DNA of 64,000 nucleotides, taken from Spirochaetota bacterium. Lineage in GTDB: Bacteria; Spirochaetota; UBA4802; JAKQUI01. The notes under the pieces are model-generated. The model saw nothing but the letters and a program-made list of their open reading frames with translations, did not search any database and was not told where the DNA came from. The stretch lies in NCBI GenBank assembly GCA_029562645.1, contig JAKQUI010000003.1, positions 186,001 through 250,000 of the forward strand, in the 5' to 3' direction. Positions 16,816-26,223 of this stretch are shown here, one piece after another. The position numbers and the translations under genes are program-made. Every line of letters starts with the position of its first letter. The stretch's first letter is position 1.

Positions 16816-17844
16816 TCAAATCCTTTTGTTACGGCGCATTTTCTTGCGGGCTACCGCCTGCATGTCCACGGCGGGGTCGAATTCGTCCACGATCTCAACG
16901 CCGAGAAGCGATTCAATCGCGTCCTCGATGGTGACCACGCCGATATAATCGCCGTGTTCGTTTACGACGAATCCCATGTGGACGCCCGTTTTCGTAAACC
17001 AGCTCAGCAGCGCAAGCACCGACATTCCGCCGGGAACATATTCGGGCTTTCGGCTCAATTCACGAAGGGAAACCTTGATCTTTTTTTCGGCCAGGCAATT
17101 CATGATGTCCCGCCTGAGCACGACGCCGTGGACCGTGTTCGACCGGCTGTCATAGAGCGGCAGGCGGGAAAAGCTCAGGTCGGTCGCCGTATCCGCGACG
17201 TGGGTGACCCTGGCGTCGGGATCAAGCGACACGACGACCGTTCGCGGTGTCATTATATCCTGGACCCTGACCTTCTTCAACTTGAGTACGTTCTCGATTA
17301 TCACGAACTCGCCTGAATCGATGGCCCCTTGCCGAAATCCGATCTTCGCGAAATTGAACACTTCATCCTTGCTCACTTGATCGCTGTGATTTCCCCGGGC
17401 GATAAGCCGCGACAGAAGGTTCATCGGAACGATGATCGGCTTGAGCAGCGTGACCATGATCCTCAACAGGTATGCGCTCACCGGGCTCAGCCGCTTCCAG
17501 TACCTGGCCCCGATGGTCTTTGGAATTATCTCGGACAGCACCAGGATAATCACGGTGAGGACGGCCGAAAAGGCGCCCATCCATTTCGAGCCGAAAATCT
17601 CGACGGCGATCGCGCCCGATACGGCGGCGCCCATCGTGTGCGCGATGGTGTTCAATGTGAGAATCGCGGCGATCGGCTCGTCAATATCGTCCTTCATCCT
17701 TTGCAGGATGGCGCCCGATTTCTTTTTCGCGTCGATGAGCGTCTGGATGTACGGTCGCCCGACGGAGAGGATGACCGCCTCCAAGAGCGAGCACAGAAAG
17801 GACAGAGCGGTAAAAAGGGTGATAATGAGCGTTAATTCGAACAT
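16816..17844 (-). CDS. CNNM/CorC-like protein: DUF21 membrane domain plus CBS pair
   Basis: The 342-residue protein begins with a DUF21 domain of about four membrane segments (MFELTLIITLFTALSFLCSL and EIIPKTIGARY). Two CBS motifs follow, starting at IMTPRTVVVSLD and ending GVVTIEDAIESLLG. These proteins (CorC, YfjD, CNNM) act in Mg2+ export or tolerance. The C-terminal CorC_HlyC domain common in longer relatives is absent, so this is a short form. The start at 17844 is chosen for the membrane segment and a GGGAGG 12 bases upstream. An MgtE-like gene lies upstream on the same strand, which fits a divalent-cation role. Confidence 0.87.
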   Translation of the reverse strand: MFELTLIITLFTALSFLCSLLEAVILSVGRPYIQTLIDAKKKSGAILQRMKDDIDEPIAAILTLNTIAHTMGAAVSGAIAVEIFGSKWMGAFSAVLTVIILVLSEIIPKTIGARYWKRLSPVSAYLLRIMVTLLKPIIVPMNLLSRLIARGNHSDQVSKDEVFNFAKIGFRQGAIDSGEFVIIENVLKLKKVRVQDIMTPRTVVVSLDPDARVTHVADTATDLSFSRLPLYDSRSNTVHGVVLRRDIMNCLAEKKIKVSLRELSRKPEYVPGGMSVLALLSWFTKTGVHMGFVVNEHGDYIGVVTIEDAIESLLGVEIVDEFDPAVDMQAVARKKMRRNKRI

Positions 17845-18036
17845 GCTCGAGTTGGACCTCCCATTCGCGTCGTAGCGGACGCGACGCCACGTTGGTCGCA
17901 GCAAGATTCACGCATTCGCCAGGATATGGACCGATCCGACCACCGTCAAGTACATCGGCGTCTCCCGGTCGCGCGTCGCGACACGGGCCTACGCTCTCTG
18001 CACGCCTTCGGACGGCTCCGCCGTTCAGATTTGATC

Positions 18037-19038
18037 CTACAATACGACCGTCGCGAGGCCCAGATAAAAGAGGATCGTGCTGATGTCCGTGATCGCGAGA
18101 GTGAGCGGCCCGGCGGCGATCTTCGGGTCCAAGCGCAGGCGGTGCAGGAGCGTGGGGATCGAGAGGCCGTAGAGGCATCCCGCGGCGATCACCAGAAGGA
18201 TGCTCCCGCCGACGGAGAGGGCCGCCAGCCCCTTCCCGTGCCACAGCCAGATGAACGCGCCGACGATGGTCCCGCTCCCTGCGCCCAGCAGAAACGCGGA
18301 GCGCAGTTCCCGCCAGAACGCGCTCATGTACCAGTCCAGGTTCGGCCGCATCGCCCGGAGCGCCTGGATGGTCATCGTCATCGACTGCATGCTCACGCTC
18401 TCGCCGAGCCCCAGCACCAGCGTCAGGAAAAACGCGAGGATGATGCTCGTCGACAACGTCGCCTCGAAGACGCCCGCCAGCATCGCGCACAGTAAGCCGC
18501 TGCCGATGGTGGCCGTGAGCCACGGAAAACGATACCGGAAAGCGCGCACGGGAGACGCGTCGCACACCTGCATCACCCGGAAGCCGATGAGCTCGAAGAG
18601 CTCCTCGACGCGGTCGCGCTCGTTGATATCGAACGAGACGCCGGTGAGCATGCTCACGTCCACCAGGCCGATCACGCGGGCGTCGTCGTCGACGATGGGC
18701 AGCGCCAGGAGCTTGTTCTCCGCCAGCCGCTGATGCGCCTCGATGATCGTCGCGTCGCTCCGGATCGTGATCACATCGGCGATCATGATGTCCGAGAGCC
18801 GCTGGTCGAGCGGGGAAACGAGCAACCGCCGCGTGGGCAGCACCCCGACGAGCCGCTCGTCTGCGTCGACGACGTAAAAATAGAGGATGCGCTCGCCAAG
18901 TCCGCGCGACCGTATGTCGTCCAGGGCCCGGCCGATGGTGAGATCGTCGCGAAGCAGCGCGTAATCGGTCCTCGCGATGGACGCGACCGGCTCGTGAATA
19001 TCGACTATATGGTCCGTGCTCGTGTTCCTATTCGCCAT
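18037..19038 (-). CDS. MgtE-like divalent cation transporter lacking the N domain
   Basis: The 333-residue protein starts with two CBS motifs (about 20-160; GVLPTRRLLVS, IGLVDVSMLTGV). Five membrane helices of the MgtE type follow, including the conserved GLGESVSMQSMTMTIQ (GxxExxxxQSxT pattern) and PLTLAITDISTILFYLGLA with the pore Asp. The N-terminal MgtE_N superhelix of the full Mg2+ channel is missing, which makes it a short subtype. GGAGGA lies 6 bases before the start. Likely function is Mg2+ or Co2+ passage through the inner membrane with CBS-based gating. Confidence 0.88.
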   Translation of the reverse strand: MANRNTSTDHIVDIHEPVASIARTDYALLRDDLTIGRALDDIRSRGLGERILYFYVVDADERLVGVLPTRRLLVSPLDQRLSDIMIADVITIRSDATIIEAHQRLAENKLLALPIVDDDARVIGLVDVSMLTGVSFDINERDRVEELFELIGFRVMQVCDASPVRAFRYRFPWLTATIGSGLLCAMLAGVFEATLSTSIILAFFLTLVLGLGESVSMQSMTMTIQALRAMRPNLDWYMSAFWRELRSAFLLGAGSGTIVGAFIWLWHGKGLAALSVGGSILLVIAAGCLYGLSIPTLLHRLRLDPKIAAGPLTLAITDISTILFYLGLATVVL

Positions 19039-19110
19039 GACTCCTCCATCGGGATTGCTTCGGAACGGACAGGGGCCGCTGCCGTATCGTCGTCGACCGG
19101 AAACGGCTTT

Positions 19111-20001
19111 TCAGCAGGCAAACGAGCGCACGCCGGGGACGATCAGCACATCACAGGGCACCGATGAGATGATGCGCGTCACCCTGCCGCCGAACACCGC
19201 ATCGAGGAGCGGCATGCGCCGTGTCGCGCCGACCACCACGACGTCCACCGAGGACAGGCGGGCAAGCTCGCGCAATAGCGGCAGCTCGTCGCCGAACTCC
19301 ACCAACTGCGCCATCCGGTCTCGCTGACGCGGGCTGAGGTCCGCGCCGGCGATGAACTCGCGCAGGTCGCGCTCGGCAACGGCGCGCATCTGCTCGATGT
19401 AGCGGTCGCGTTCGCCCACGGCCGTTGCGCGCGCCGCGGCGAAGGCGTACAGCGCCGAAATCGATTGGTCGGGAAAAAACGCGGCGGCGGTTTCCACGGC
19501 GCGCTTCGAGGCCGCGCACAGGTCCGTAAGCGCCACGACATTCCGGTAGGGCGCACGAACGCGCTCGGTGACCACCAGGACCGGCGCCTCCGCGGCGCGG
19601 AGGATGCGGTCGGTCGTTTTGCCCAGCGAGAAGCGGCCGAGCGCCTCGTTGCGCGCGACGCCGGTGACGATGAGATCGCAGCCCTCCTCCCTCGCGACGC
19701 GCATGATGACGCGATGCGGCGCGCCCTCCTCGAGGCGGATCTGGGCGCTGGTTCCCGCCTCGCCCAGGTAGTCGAGCAGCTGCCGGCGCGCCCCGTCGAT
19801 GCGCGGATCGACAAGCCGGTTGACCGGGAAGAACGGAATGCGCCGCGCGCCGGACGGCTCCGCGTTCGCCTCGAGCACATGCAACAGGACCAGGCGCGCC
19901 TGGTAGTGACGCATAAGCGCAATGGACCGGTCCAGGGCGCGGTCGCTCCGTGCATTAAGGTCGGTGGCCAGCAGAATTTTTTTCGGGGGCGCTATCATCA
20001 T
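19111..20001 (-). CDS. Tandem universal stress protein (two UspA domains)
   Basis: About 296 residues hold two Usp domains. The first begins KILLATDLNARSDRALDRS and ends with the ATP-binding pattern VTGVARNEALGRFSLGKTTD, then APVLVVT. The second begins NVVALTDLCAASKRAV and ends VVGATRRMPLLDAVFGGRV, then CDVLIVPG. The G-x(2)-G-x(9)-G[S/T] pattern is better in the first domain. Such proteins act as cytoplasmic stress or nucleotide-binding modulators. Start candidates are ATG 20001, ATG 19998 and GTG 20007; none has a strong ribosome site. It sits between Mg2+ and K+ transport genes. Confidence 0.9.
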   Translation of the reverse strand: MMIAPPKKILLATDLNARSDRALDRSIALMRHYQARLVLLHVLEANAEPSGARRIPFFPVNRLVDPRIDGARRQLLDYLGEAGTSAQIRLEEGAPHRVIMRVAREEGCDLIVTGVARNEALGRFSLGKTTDRILRAAEAPVLVVTERVRAPYRNVVALTDLCAASKRAVETAAAFFPDQSISALYAFAAARATAVGERDRYIEQMRAVAERDLREFIAGADLSPRQRDRMAQLVEFGDELPLLRELARLSSVDVVVVGATRRMPLLDAVFGGRVTRIISSVPCDVLIVPGVRSFAC

Positions 20002-20187
20002 CAACACACTCGCATATATTCAATTTGCGCCATAACGCTAGTTTGTCATCCTTTTTTTCATTAATACTTATAATCACGCACGACGATAGATATTGTATAC
20101 GCGAACCGAATCCGCGGAATGAGCATGTCGGCCTCACAAACACATCGACAGGCGGGCATGAACACGTTAGCGACAGGAGAATCCAGC

Positions 20188-20592
20188 ATGAAAACCAGCA
20201 TCTGGAACGCCATCAACAATCCGCGGAGCACATACTATATTATACTGATATACCTTGCGTTGTCCGTTCTTTTTTCTCTCTGCTACTGGTTTATTGCGCC
20301 CCGCATCGAGGGCGTTCAATCGCTCATGTACAACATGGGCGGGCAATCGCTTGTTCCGGTGCATGGATATTTCGACGCGTATTATTACAGCATAACCACG
20401 CAAACGACGGTCGGACACGGCGACATCGTACCGGCCACGCGCGGGGGAAAAATCGTCACCGCGCTCCAGGTCGTCGTCGGTTATTTCTACCTCGCCTTCA
20501 CGATCTCGTTTTTCACCTGCAAATCGCTCGTTCAATCGGAGACGTTCAAGGCGTTTTTCCGAAATTACGAAGACGATATCGCCTCCCGCTGA
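20188..20592 (+). CDS. Two-helix potassium-channel-like protein with GHG filter
   Basis: The 134-residue protein has a membrane helix (about 16-38), a pore loop and a second helix (about 90-112), the minimal K+ channel architecture. The filter reads TTQTTVGHGD (residues 70-79), with His at 77 where canonical channels have Tyr or Phe (GYG/GFG). The rest of the pore signature (GKIVTALQVVVGYFYLA) is intact. AGGAGA lies 8 bases before the ATG at 20188. The Kef-type antiporter gene begins 17 bases after its stop, so they are co-transcribed. The function is probably cation conductance; K+ selectivity is uncertain because of the filter change. Confidence 0.82.
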   Translation: MKTSIWNAINNPRSTYYIILIYLALSVLFSLCYWFIAPRIEGVQSLMYNMGGQSLVPVHGYFDAYYYSITTQTTVGHGDIVPATRGGKIVTALQVVVGYFYLAFTISFFTCKSLVQSETFKAFFRNYEDDIASR

Positions 20593-20609
20593 CAGGAGCC
20601 CGAAGCGCC

Positions 20610-22457
20610 ATGAGCACCTCTCCCGCCATTCGCCGCATCATCCAGTCCCTTATCGTCATCACGGTCGTTTCGGCCGTCGCATGGGCCGCCGATCCGGGGG
20701 GCGACGGCCACAGCAGCGTGGTGCGCAGCGTGGGCATCGCCATGCTGGCGGCGACGGTGCTGGCGTACTTCGGCAATCTCATCAAACAGCCGCTGCTGTT
20801 GGCGTATCTTGCCGCGGGGGTCGTGATCGGCCCGTCCATCGGGCTTGGCCTGATCAAGAACGTTCACGACATCGAAACGATATCGCACTTCGGCCTCATC
20901 CTGCTCCTGTTCCTCATCGGCCTCGAAATAGACGTCAAGAAGCTCAGGGAGTCGGGGAAATCGCTCATCATCGGCGGCATCACCCAATTCCCGCTCACGG
21001 TGGCCATCGGCATCGGTTTCTTCATGCTGTTGGGGTACACCCTCGGCGGCGGGAAGTACGATCTGATTTATCTTGCGGCCTGCTGCGGGCTCAGCAGCAC
21101 GGCCATCGTCGTGAAGCTTCTCTACGGGAAGTTCGAACTGGACACGCTGGCCGGGCGGATCACGCTGGGCATACTCGTCTTCCAGGACATCTGGGCGATC
21201 CTCCTTCTGGGCATACAGCCGAACCTCGCGAACCCCGATGTGGCGCAGATCCTGCTCTCCTTCGGGAAGGGCTTCCTGCTGGTCGCGGTGAGCATGCTCA
21301 TCAGCAAGTTCGTCCTGCCCCGGGTCTTCAAGTCCGTGGCCAAGGTCCCGGAGCTCGTCCTGGTGTCGTCGCTGGGCTGGTGCTTCCTCGTGTGCGGCGG
21401 CGCGGCCTACCTGAATCTCTCGCTCGAGATGGGCGCGCTGATCGCCGGGGTGGCGATATCGACCTTCCCCTACAACCTCGACGTGATCGCGAAGGTCGTG
21501 AACATCCGCGATTTCTTCGTGACCCTGTTTTTCGTCTCCCTGGGGGTGCAGATCCCGAACCCGCTGGCGAACACGTCGATCCTGGCGGTGGCGGCGATCG
21601 TTTCGATCTTCCTGGTCGCCGCGCGCTTCGCGGCGATCTTTCCCGCGCTCTACGCGCTCAACAATGGCCTGCGCGTGAGCCTGCTCACGCCCATCAACCT
21701 GTCGCAGATAAGCGAGTTCTCGCTTGTGATCGCCTCCCTCGGCGTCGCCGCCGGCCATATCGCGCGGGACACGCTCTCGATCATCATCTTCGTGTTCGTC
21801 ATCACCTCGGTCTCCTCGACCTACATGATCAAGTACAGCGACGCCATCCAGAAGACCCTGGCGCGGGCCCTGCGGGCGATCGGCCTCAGGGAGATCCAAT
21901 CCGCCGCGCAGGATGATGATTCGGCGCCCGGCAAAGAGATCGCGCTCCTGGGCTTCCATCGGACGGCGAGCTCTCTCCTGCACGAGATCATGGACGCCAA
22001 CAGCGCCGCGACCGGCGGGCATACGCTTGCGGACAAGCTCGTGGTGGTCGATTTCAACCCGGAGATCCACGAATCCCTGCAGAGCTTGGGGATCAAGGTG
22101 GTCTACGGCGACATCGGGCACCTGGACACGCTCCACCACGCGGGCATCCACGACGTCCGCATCGTCATCTCGACCATCCCCGACACCATGCTCGTGGGCA
22201 CGGACAACCTCACAATCATCCGCGCCATGCGCGATATCTGCCCGCACGCGAAAATCATCGTCACCGCGGAAAGCACCGAGCGCGCCCTGAAGATGTACGC
22301 CGAGGGCGCCGACTACGTCTTCCTGCCGCGCATCCTCTCTGCCCAGCGCCTGATGACGGTGATCGGCGCATTGCTGGGCGACCGGCCGGGCGAGCTGGAA
22401 TCGGTGGCGGCCAAGGAGATCGAGGGACTCACGGAGCGCCAGGAGATCATCCGCTAG
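20610..22457 (+). CDS. Kef-type (CPA2) cation/proton antiporter with C-terminal RCK domain
   Basis: The 615-residue protein has a possible N-terminal signal-like helix, then about 12 membrane helices of the Na+/H+ exchanger fold. These include FGLILLLFLIGLEIDVKKL, CGLSSTAIVVKLL and the ion-binding LVFQDIWAIL, where QD matches Kef/CPA2 K+ types. A C-terminal TrkA-N domain (about 440-590) has a weak glycine loop (LLGFHRTASSLLHE) in place of GxGxxG. CAGGAG lies 11 bases upstream of the ATG at 20610. Expected role is K+/H+ exchange at the inner membrane under nucleotide control. It follows the two-helix channel gene in one operon. Confidence 0.91.
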   Translation: MSTSPAIRRIIQSLIVITVVSAVAWAADPGGDGHSSVVRSVGIAMLAATVLAYFGNLIKQPLLLAYLAAGVVIGPSIGLGLIKNVHDIETISHFGLILLLFLIGLEIDVKKLRESGKSLIIGGITQFPLTVAIGIGFFMLLGYTLGGGKYDLIYLAACCGLSSTAIVVKLLYGKFELDTLAGRITLGILVFQDIWAILLLGIQPNLANPDVAQILLSFGKGFLLVAVSMLISKFVLPRVFKSVAKVPELVLVSSLGWCFLVCGGAAYLNLSLEMGALIAGVAISTFPYNLDVIAKVVNIRDFFVTLFFVSLGVQIPNPLANTSILAVAAIVSIFLVAARFAAIFPALYALNNGLRVSLLTPINLSQISEFSLVIASLGVAAGHIARDTLSIIIFVFVITSVSSTYMIKYSDAIQKTLARALRAIGLREIQSAAQDDDSAPGKEIALLGFHRTASSLLHEIMDANSAATGGHTLADKLVVVDFNPEIHESLQSLGIKVVYGDIGHLDTLHHAGIHDVRIVISTIPDTMLVGTDNLTIIRAMRDICPHAKIIVTAESTERALKMYAEGADYVFLPRILSAQRLMTVIGALLGDRPGELESVAAKEIEGLTERQEIIR

Positions 22458-22542
22458 GCGTCCTCGCGGCGCCCGATGCGCACGGCCCCCCGCCCCGCGC
22501 GAAATAGCATGCCCCATCGGTGAAGATTTTTTCTAAAGCGTG

Positions 22543-22573
22543 TTGACAAATCGGCCGATCCTGGGAGTATATT
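22543..22573 (+). promoter_or_regulatory. Possible promoter of the TPR protein gene
   Basis: TTGACA (22543-22548) and TATATT (22568-22573) with a 19-base spacer lie 28 bases before the start codon of the gene at 22602. Confidence 0.45.
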
Positions 22574-22601
22574 ATGTCGCATTGTAAACCGAGGTGCCCC
22601 G

Positions 22602-23135
22602 ATGATCCGTTCAGCCGTTCTCCGCGCCGCCGTCGTCATCCTGCTCGCCGCGCCGTGCGCACTGGGCGCGCAGGAAAAGAAGGAGGAACCCAATCTCCGA
22701 AAGATCGCCGACGACACCAAGTTCCAGAACGCGCTCACCTTCATCAGCCTCAAAAAGTATGATCGCGCGCTCGTGGAGCTCGCCGAATACCTCGAGGTGT
22801 TCGTAAACGGCAGCCACCGCCGTGAGGCCTATGCGCGCACCGGGGACATCCACTTCGAGCGTTTCGACTACCGCCTGGCTATCCGCGCCTACCGGACCCT
22901 TTCCGAGGAGTTCTCCGGAAGCCCGGAGGGGATCGAGGCCTTGTACCGCATCGGACTGTGCTACCGCAAGATGGGACGCACCGCGAAAGCGCTCGCGCTG
23001 TTTAAGCGGATCATCGCCGAGCACCCCGATTCCGACGCCGCGCTGCAGGCGAAAAACCAGCTCGACATCCTTGACATCATCGAGAAGGACAACGCCTCCG
23101 CAAAGAATGAAGAGAGCGCCGTCAAAAAACCCTGA
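22602..23135 (+). CDS. Exported TPR protein (YbgF/BamD-like outer-membrane assembly type)
   Basis: The 177-residue protein has a signal peptide (to about residue 24, ALGA) and no lipobox Cys at the cleavage point. The mature part contains three tetratricopeptide-like repeats: FISLKKYDRALVELAEYL, HFERFDYRLAIRAYRTL and CYRKMGRTAKALALFKRI. It resembles the C-terminal TPR part of YbgF/CpoB and BamD, periplasmic scaffold proteins, but is short and lacks distinguishing features. It is a single gene behind its own promoter. A role in the periplasm as an adaptor is inferred from the fold. Confidence 0.78.
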   Translation: MIRSAVLRAAVVILLAAPCALGAQEKKEEPNLRKIADDTKFQNALTFISLKKYDRALVELAEYLEVFVNGSHRREAYARTGDIHFERFDYRLAIRAYRTLSEEFSGSPEGIEALYRIGLCYRKMGRTAKALALFKRIIAEHPDSDAALQAKNQLDILDIIEKDNASAKNEESAVKKP

Positions 23136-23533
23136 TTTTTTTGATTTATCTTGACACGATCCGGCATGGCTTGAACTATGCCGCAACCTTGGGCCGCGTC
23201 GTCAGGTCCCGCACGGACAATGACACAGACGGCCCCCGGAACTGATTCGACCCACAACGGACACAGGATACGCCGGTATGGAACAGAATACCTATCCGAA
23301 ACGATGTGTGCGGCGCGGGGGTATCGGTGACGGTCGGGACCGGGCGCGGTGATGTTTCGCAGGCATTCCGCTTCCCAGCGACGTTCGCGCGGCGCGCCAA
23401 TCAGCACGCGCGCATAACGCCCTCGCATCCCAGCCGTCGAACCCCTCCCCGACGACGCATTCATGGTTTCCAGTATTACAGTACCAGAGCACACGCAGCA
23501 TCAGATCATATATAACAGGACAGGAGCAGTATC
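23136..23533. other. 398-base leader region before the EF-G gene
   Basis: TTGACA at 23151-23156 with AACTAT/CTATGC about 17-20 bases on could start an EF-G transcript with a leader over 300 bases long. No ORF with a ribosome site is visible except weak antisense frames. AT-rich bases close to 23515 precede the CAGGAG ribosome site of EF-G. Whether the leader holds a regulatory RNA is not evident. Confidence 0.4.
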
Positions 23534-25609
23534 ATGCCGTTTCAAAAAGTAAGAAATATCGGGATCGCCGCGCACATCGACGCCGGCAAGACCACCGTGA
23601 CCGAGCGCATGCTCTTTTTCACCGGCACCACGCGCAAGCTCGGCGAGGTGCACGACGGGCAGGCGACCATGGACTTCATGAAGCAGGAACAGGAGCGGGG
23701 CATCACCATCGCCTCCGCCGCCATCTCCTGCAAGTGGCGGAACCACCAGGTGAACATCATCGACACGCCCGGGCACGTCGACTTCACCGTCGAGGTGGAG
23801 CGCAGCCTCCGCGTGATCGACGGCATGATCGCCCTCTTCTCGGCCGTCGACGGCGTGGAGCCGCAGTCGGAGACCGTGTGGAACCAGGCGGACCGCTACC
23901 GCGTGCCCCGCATCGCCTTCGTGAACAAGATGGACCGCATCGGCGCCGACTTCGCCGAGTGCATCCGACAGATGGACGAGTACCTCGACGCCAATCCCGT
24001 GGCGCTGCAGGTGCCCATCGGCGCCGAGGACAATTTCACCGGGATCATCGACATCGTGGACCGCACGGCCGTCACCTTCAAGGAGTTCGATCGCGAGGTG
24101 GGCGACATCCCCGCCGAGTACGCGGAGGCCGCCGATGCGGCGCGCGCCACCCTGATCGAGAAACTCGCGGACTTCAACGACGAGATCGCCGACAAGTACC
24201 TCAACGGCCAGGAGGTCTCGAACGAACTCATCAAGCGCGCGGTGCGCGAATCGACCATCAAGCTCAACATCACCCCCGTCCTCTGCGGCGCGGCGTACAA
24301 GAACAAGGGCGTGCACATCTTGCTCGACGCGGTGGTCGACTACCTGCCCTCCCCCATCGACAAGGGGGCGGTCACGGGATCGGACATCGACAACCCCGAA
24401 AAGACGCACCTGCGGCACCCCGCGGCGAGCGATCCGTTCTGCGCCCTGGCCTTCAAGCTGATCCACGACCCCTATGTCGGACAACAGACCTTTATCCGCA
24501 TCTACTCGGGCGAGCTCAAGAGCGGCATGCAGGTCTACAACTCATCCAAGGGCAAGACCGAACGGATCGGGCGCATCATGAAGATCCACGCGAAGGACCG
24601 CGAGGAGCTCGACACCGCGTATCCGGGCGACATCGTCGCGCTCATCGGCATGAAGGTCACCAAGACCGGCGATACGCTCTGCGACGAGAAGCACCCCGTG
24701 CTGCTCGAAACGATCTTCATCCCGCCGTCCGTGATCGAGCTCAAGGTCACCGTTCCCTCGAAGAAGGAAGAGGAAAAGCTGGGGATCGCGCTCCGGAAGC
24801 TCTCGATGGAGGACCCGTCGTTCCACATCCGCGTGGACGAGGAGACCAATGAGACCATCATGGCCGGCATGGGCGAGCTGCACCTGGAGATCATCGTGGA
24901 CCGCCTGAAGCACGAGTTCGACGTGGAGGCGATCGTGGGCGAACCCTCGGTGTCGTACCGCGAGGCCATCTCCGCCGAGGCCGAGTACAATTACAAGCAC
25001 GCCAAGCAGACCGGCGGCCGCGGCCAGTACGCGCACTGCGTGATGCGCATCGAGCCGAACCCCGGCAAGGGCTTCGAGTTCGTGGACCACATCAAGGGAG
25101 GCGTGATCCCGGCCGAGTACATCCCCTCAGTGAAAAAGGGCGTGGAGTCGGTGCTCGAGGATGGCGTACTCGCGGGCTTCCCGGTCGTGGACGTGCGCGT
25201 CGTTCTCATCGACGGCAGCTACCACGACGTGGACTCAAGCGACATGGCCTTCCGCACCTGCGCCTCGATCTGCTTCAAGGAGGCGTTCCGGAAGGCCTCG
25301 CCCAAGCTCCTGGAGCCCCTCATGAAAATCGAGGTTAACACGCCGGACGATTATATCGGCGACGTGATCGGCGACCTCAACCGCCGTCGCGGCAAGATCG
25401 AGGCGATGCGCCGCTTCCGGAAGGGCGCGCAAAAGGTGAACGGGTTCGTGCCGCTCATGGAGATGTTCGGCTATGCGACGCAGCTGCGCAACCTCTCGAG
25501 CGGCCGCGCGAACTACTCGATGGAGTTCCACCAGTATGTCCCGCTCAACAAGGACATGCAGGAGAAGACCCTCGCGGCCCTAAAGGAAAAGAAGCTGCAG
25601 AAGGTGTGA
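23534..25609 (+). CDS. Elongation factor G family translational GTPase
   Basis: The 691-residue protein has all EF-G domains. The G domain shows AHIDAGKTT (P loop), RGITI (switch I), DTPGHVDF (switch II) and NKMD; domains II-V follow, with GGRGQYAHC in domain IV. The switch I lead-in ([20 protein letters not shown]) is of the EF-G2/canonical type, unlike the HEVRGKDGVGA form I recall for the main spirochaete/mitochondrial EF-G1. It may therefore be a second paralogue, possibly acting in ribosome recycling rather than translocation. CAGGAG lies upstream. No rps12/rps7/tuf genes are adjacent, which fits a paralogue outside the str operon. A strong terminator follows. Confidence 0.93.
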   Translation: MPFQKVRNIGIAAHIDAGKTTVTERMLFFTGTTRKLGEVHDGQATMDFMKQEQERGITIASAAISCKWRNHQVNIIDTPGHVDFTVEVERSLRVIDGMIALFSAVDGVEPQSETVWNQADRYRVPRIAFVNKMDRIGADFAECIRQMDEYLDANPVALQVPIGAEDNFTGIIDIVDRTAVTFKEFDREVGDIPAEYAEAADAARATLIEKLADFNDEIADKYLNGQEVSNELIKRAVRESTIKLNITPVLCGAAYKNKGVHILLDAVVDYLPSPIDKGAVTGSDIDNPEKTHLRHPAASDPFCALAFKLIHDPYVGQQTFIRIYSGELKSGMQVYNSSKGKTERIGRIMKIHAKDREELDTAYPGDIVALIGMKVTKTGDTLCDEKHPVLLETIFIPPSVIELKVTVPSKKEEEKLGIALRKLSMEDPSFHIRVDEETNETIMAGMGELHLEIIVDRLKHEFDVEAIVGEPSVSYREAISAEAEYNYKHAKQTGGRGQYAHCVMRIEPNPGKGFEFVDHIKGGVIPAEYIPSVKKGVESVLEDGVLAGFPVVDVRVVLIDGSYHDVDSSDMAFRTCASICFKEAFRKASPKLLEPLMKIEVNTPDDYIGDVIGDLNRRRGKIEAMRRFRKGAQKVNGFVPLMEMFGYATQLRNLSSGRANYSMEFHQYVPLNKDMQEKTLAALKEKKLQKV

Positions 25610-25632
25610 TCCGCGCGCGGACCTCGCCGCCG

Positions 25633-25664
25633 AAAGCCCCGGCCCCACGGCCGGGGCTTTTTTG
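25633..25664 (+). terminator. Rho-independent terminator after EF-G
   Basis: AAAGCCCCGGCC and GGCCGGGGCTTT form a perfect 12-bp stem with a 4-base loop, followed by TTTTTG. It lies 24 bases after the EF-G stop. Confidence 0.95.
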
Positions 25665-25752
25665 TTTCGGACGGGGATCGGCCTCCCGGACCTGTCGAGT
25701 ACGGTATAAATATTATTTGACATCCCGTTGCGGACCGCAGAGCATATTGTCA

Positions 25753-26223
25753 ATGAAGAGTCCCGACTTTCATCAGGATTTTCTTGATATGATCTGCGCC
25801 CTGGAGTCGGCCGGGTGCAGGTATATCATTGTTGGCGGATATGCCATGGCATTCAATGGATACGTTCGGGCAACGGGAGATATTGACATTCTTGTCGAGC
25901 CGGAGAAGGACAACGCCCTCAAGGTTATGCATGCCCTTTCGGAATTCGGGGCCCCATTGCATGGCGTTACGGCGGAGGACTTTGGAAAAGAGGGGACAAT
26001 CTTTCAGATCGGCCTTCCTCCCGTGAGGATTGATATTATTACGAAAATCGATGGTCTGACATTTGACGAGGCATATGCCGACCGGAATTATCATATGACG
26101 GATGACGCAAAGATCCCGTTCCTTTCGCTCGATTCTATCGTAAAAAACAAGAATGCATCAGGACGGGAAAAGGACATTCTTGACATCAAGGAACTGCTGA
26201 AGCGGAAAGAAAAGCGGACATGA
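25753..26223 (+). CDS. Small nucleotidyltransferase (polymerase-beta-like)
   Basis: The 156-residue protein carries a minimal nucleotidyltransferase fold. IIVGGYAMAFNGYVRATG leads into the metal-binding DIDILVEP, a third acidic residue lies in VRIDIIT, and the C-terminal SLDSIVKNKNASGREKDILD is typical of stand-alone MNT/AbiEii-like proteins. The region is less GC-rich than its neighbours, which suggests acquisition. A near-perfect stop/start overlap (ATGA) with the 84-residue ORF indicates translational coupling. No convincing ribosome site precedes the ATG. Such proteins are often antitoxins or toxins acting by nucleotide transfer; here the role is not established. Confidence 0.82.
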   Translation: MKSPDFHQDFLDMICALESAGCRYIIVGGYAMAFNGYVRATGDIDILVEPEKDNALKVMHALSEFGAPLHGVTAEDFGKEGTIFQIGLPPVRIDIITKIDGLTFDEAYADRNYHMTDDAKIPFLSLDSIVKNKNASGREKDILDIKELLKRKEKRT

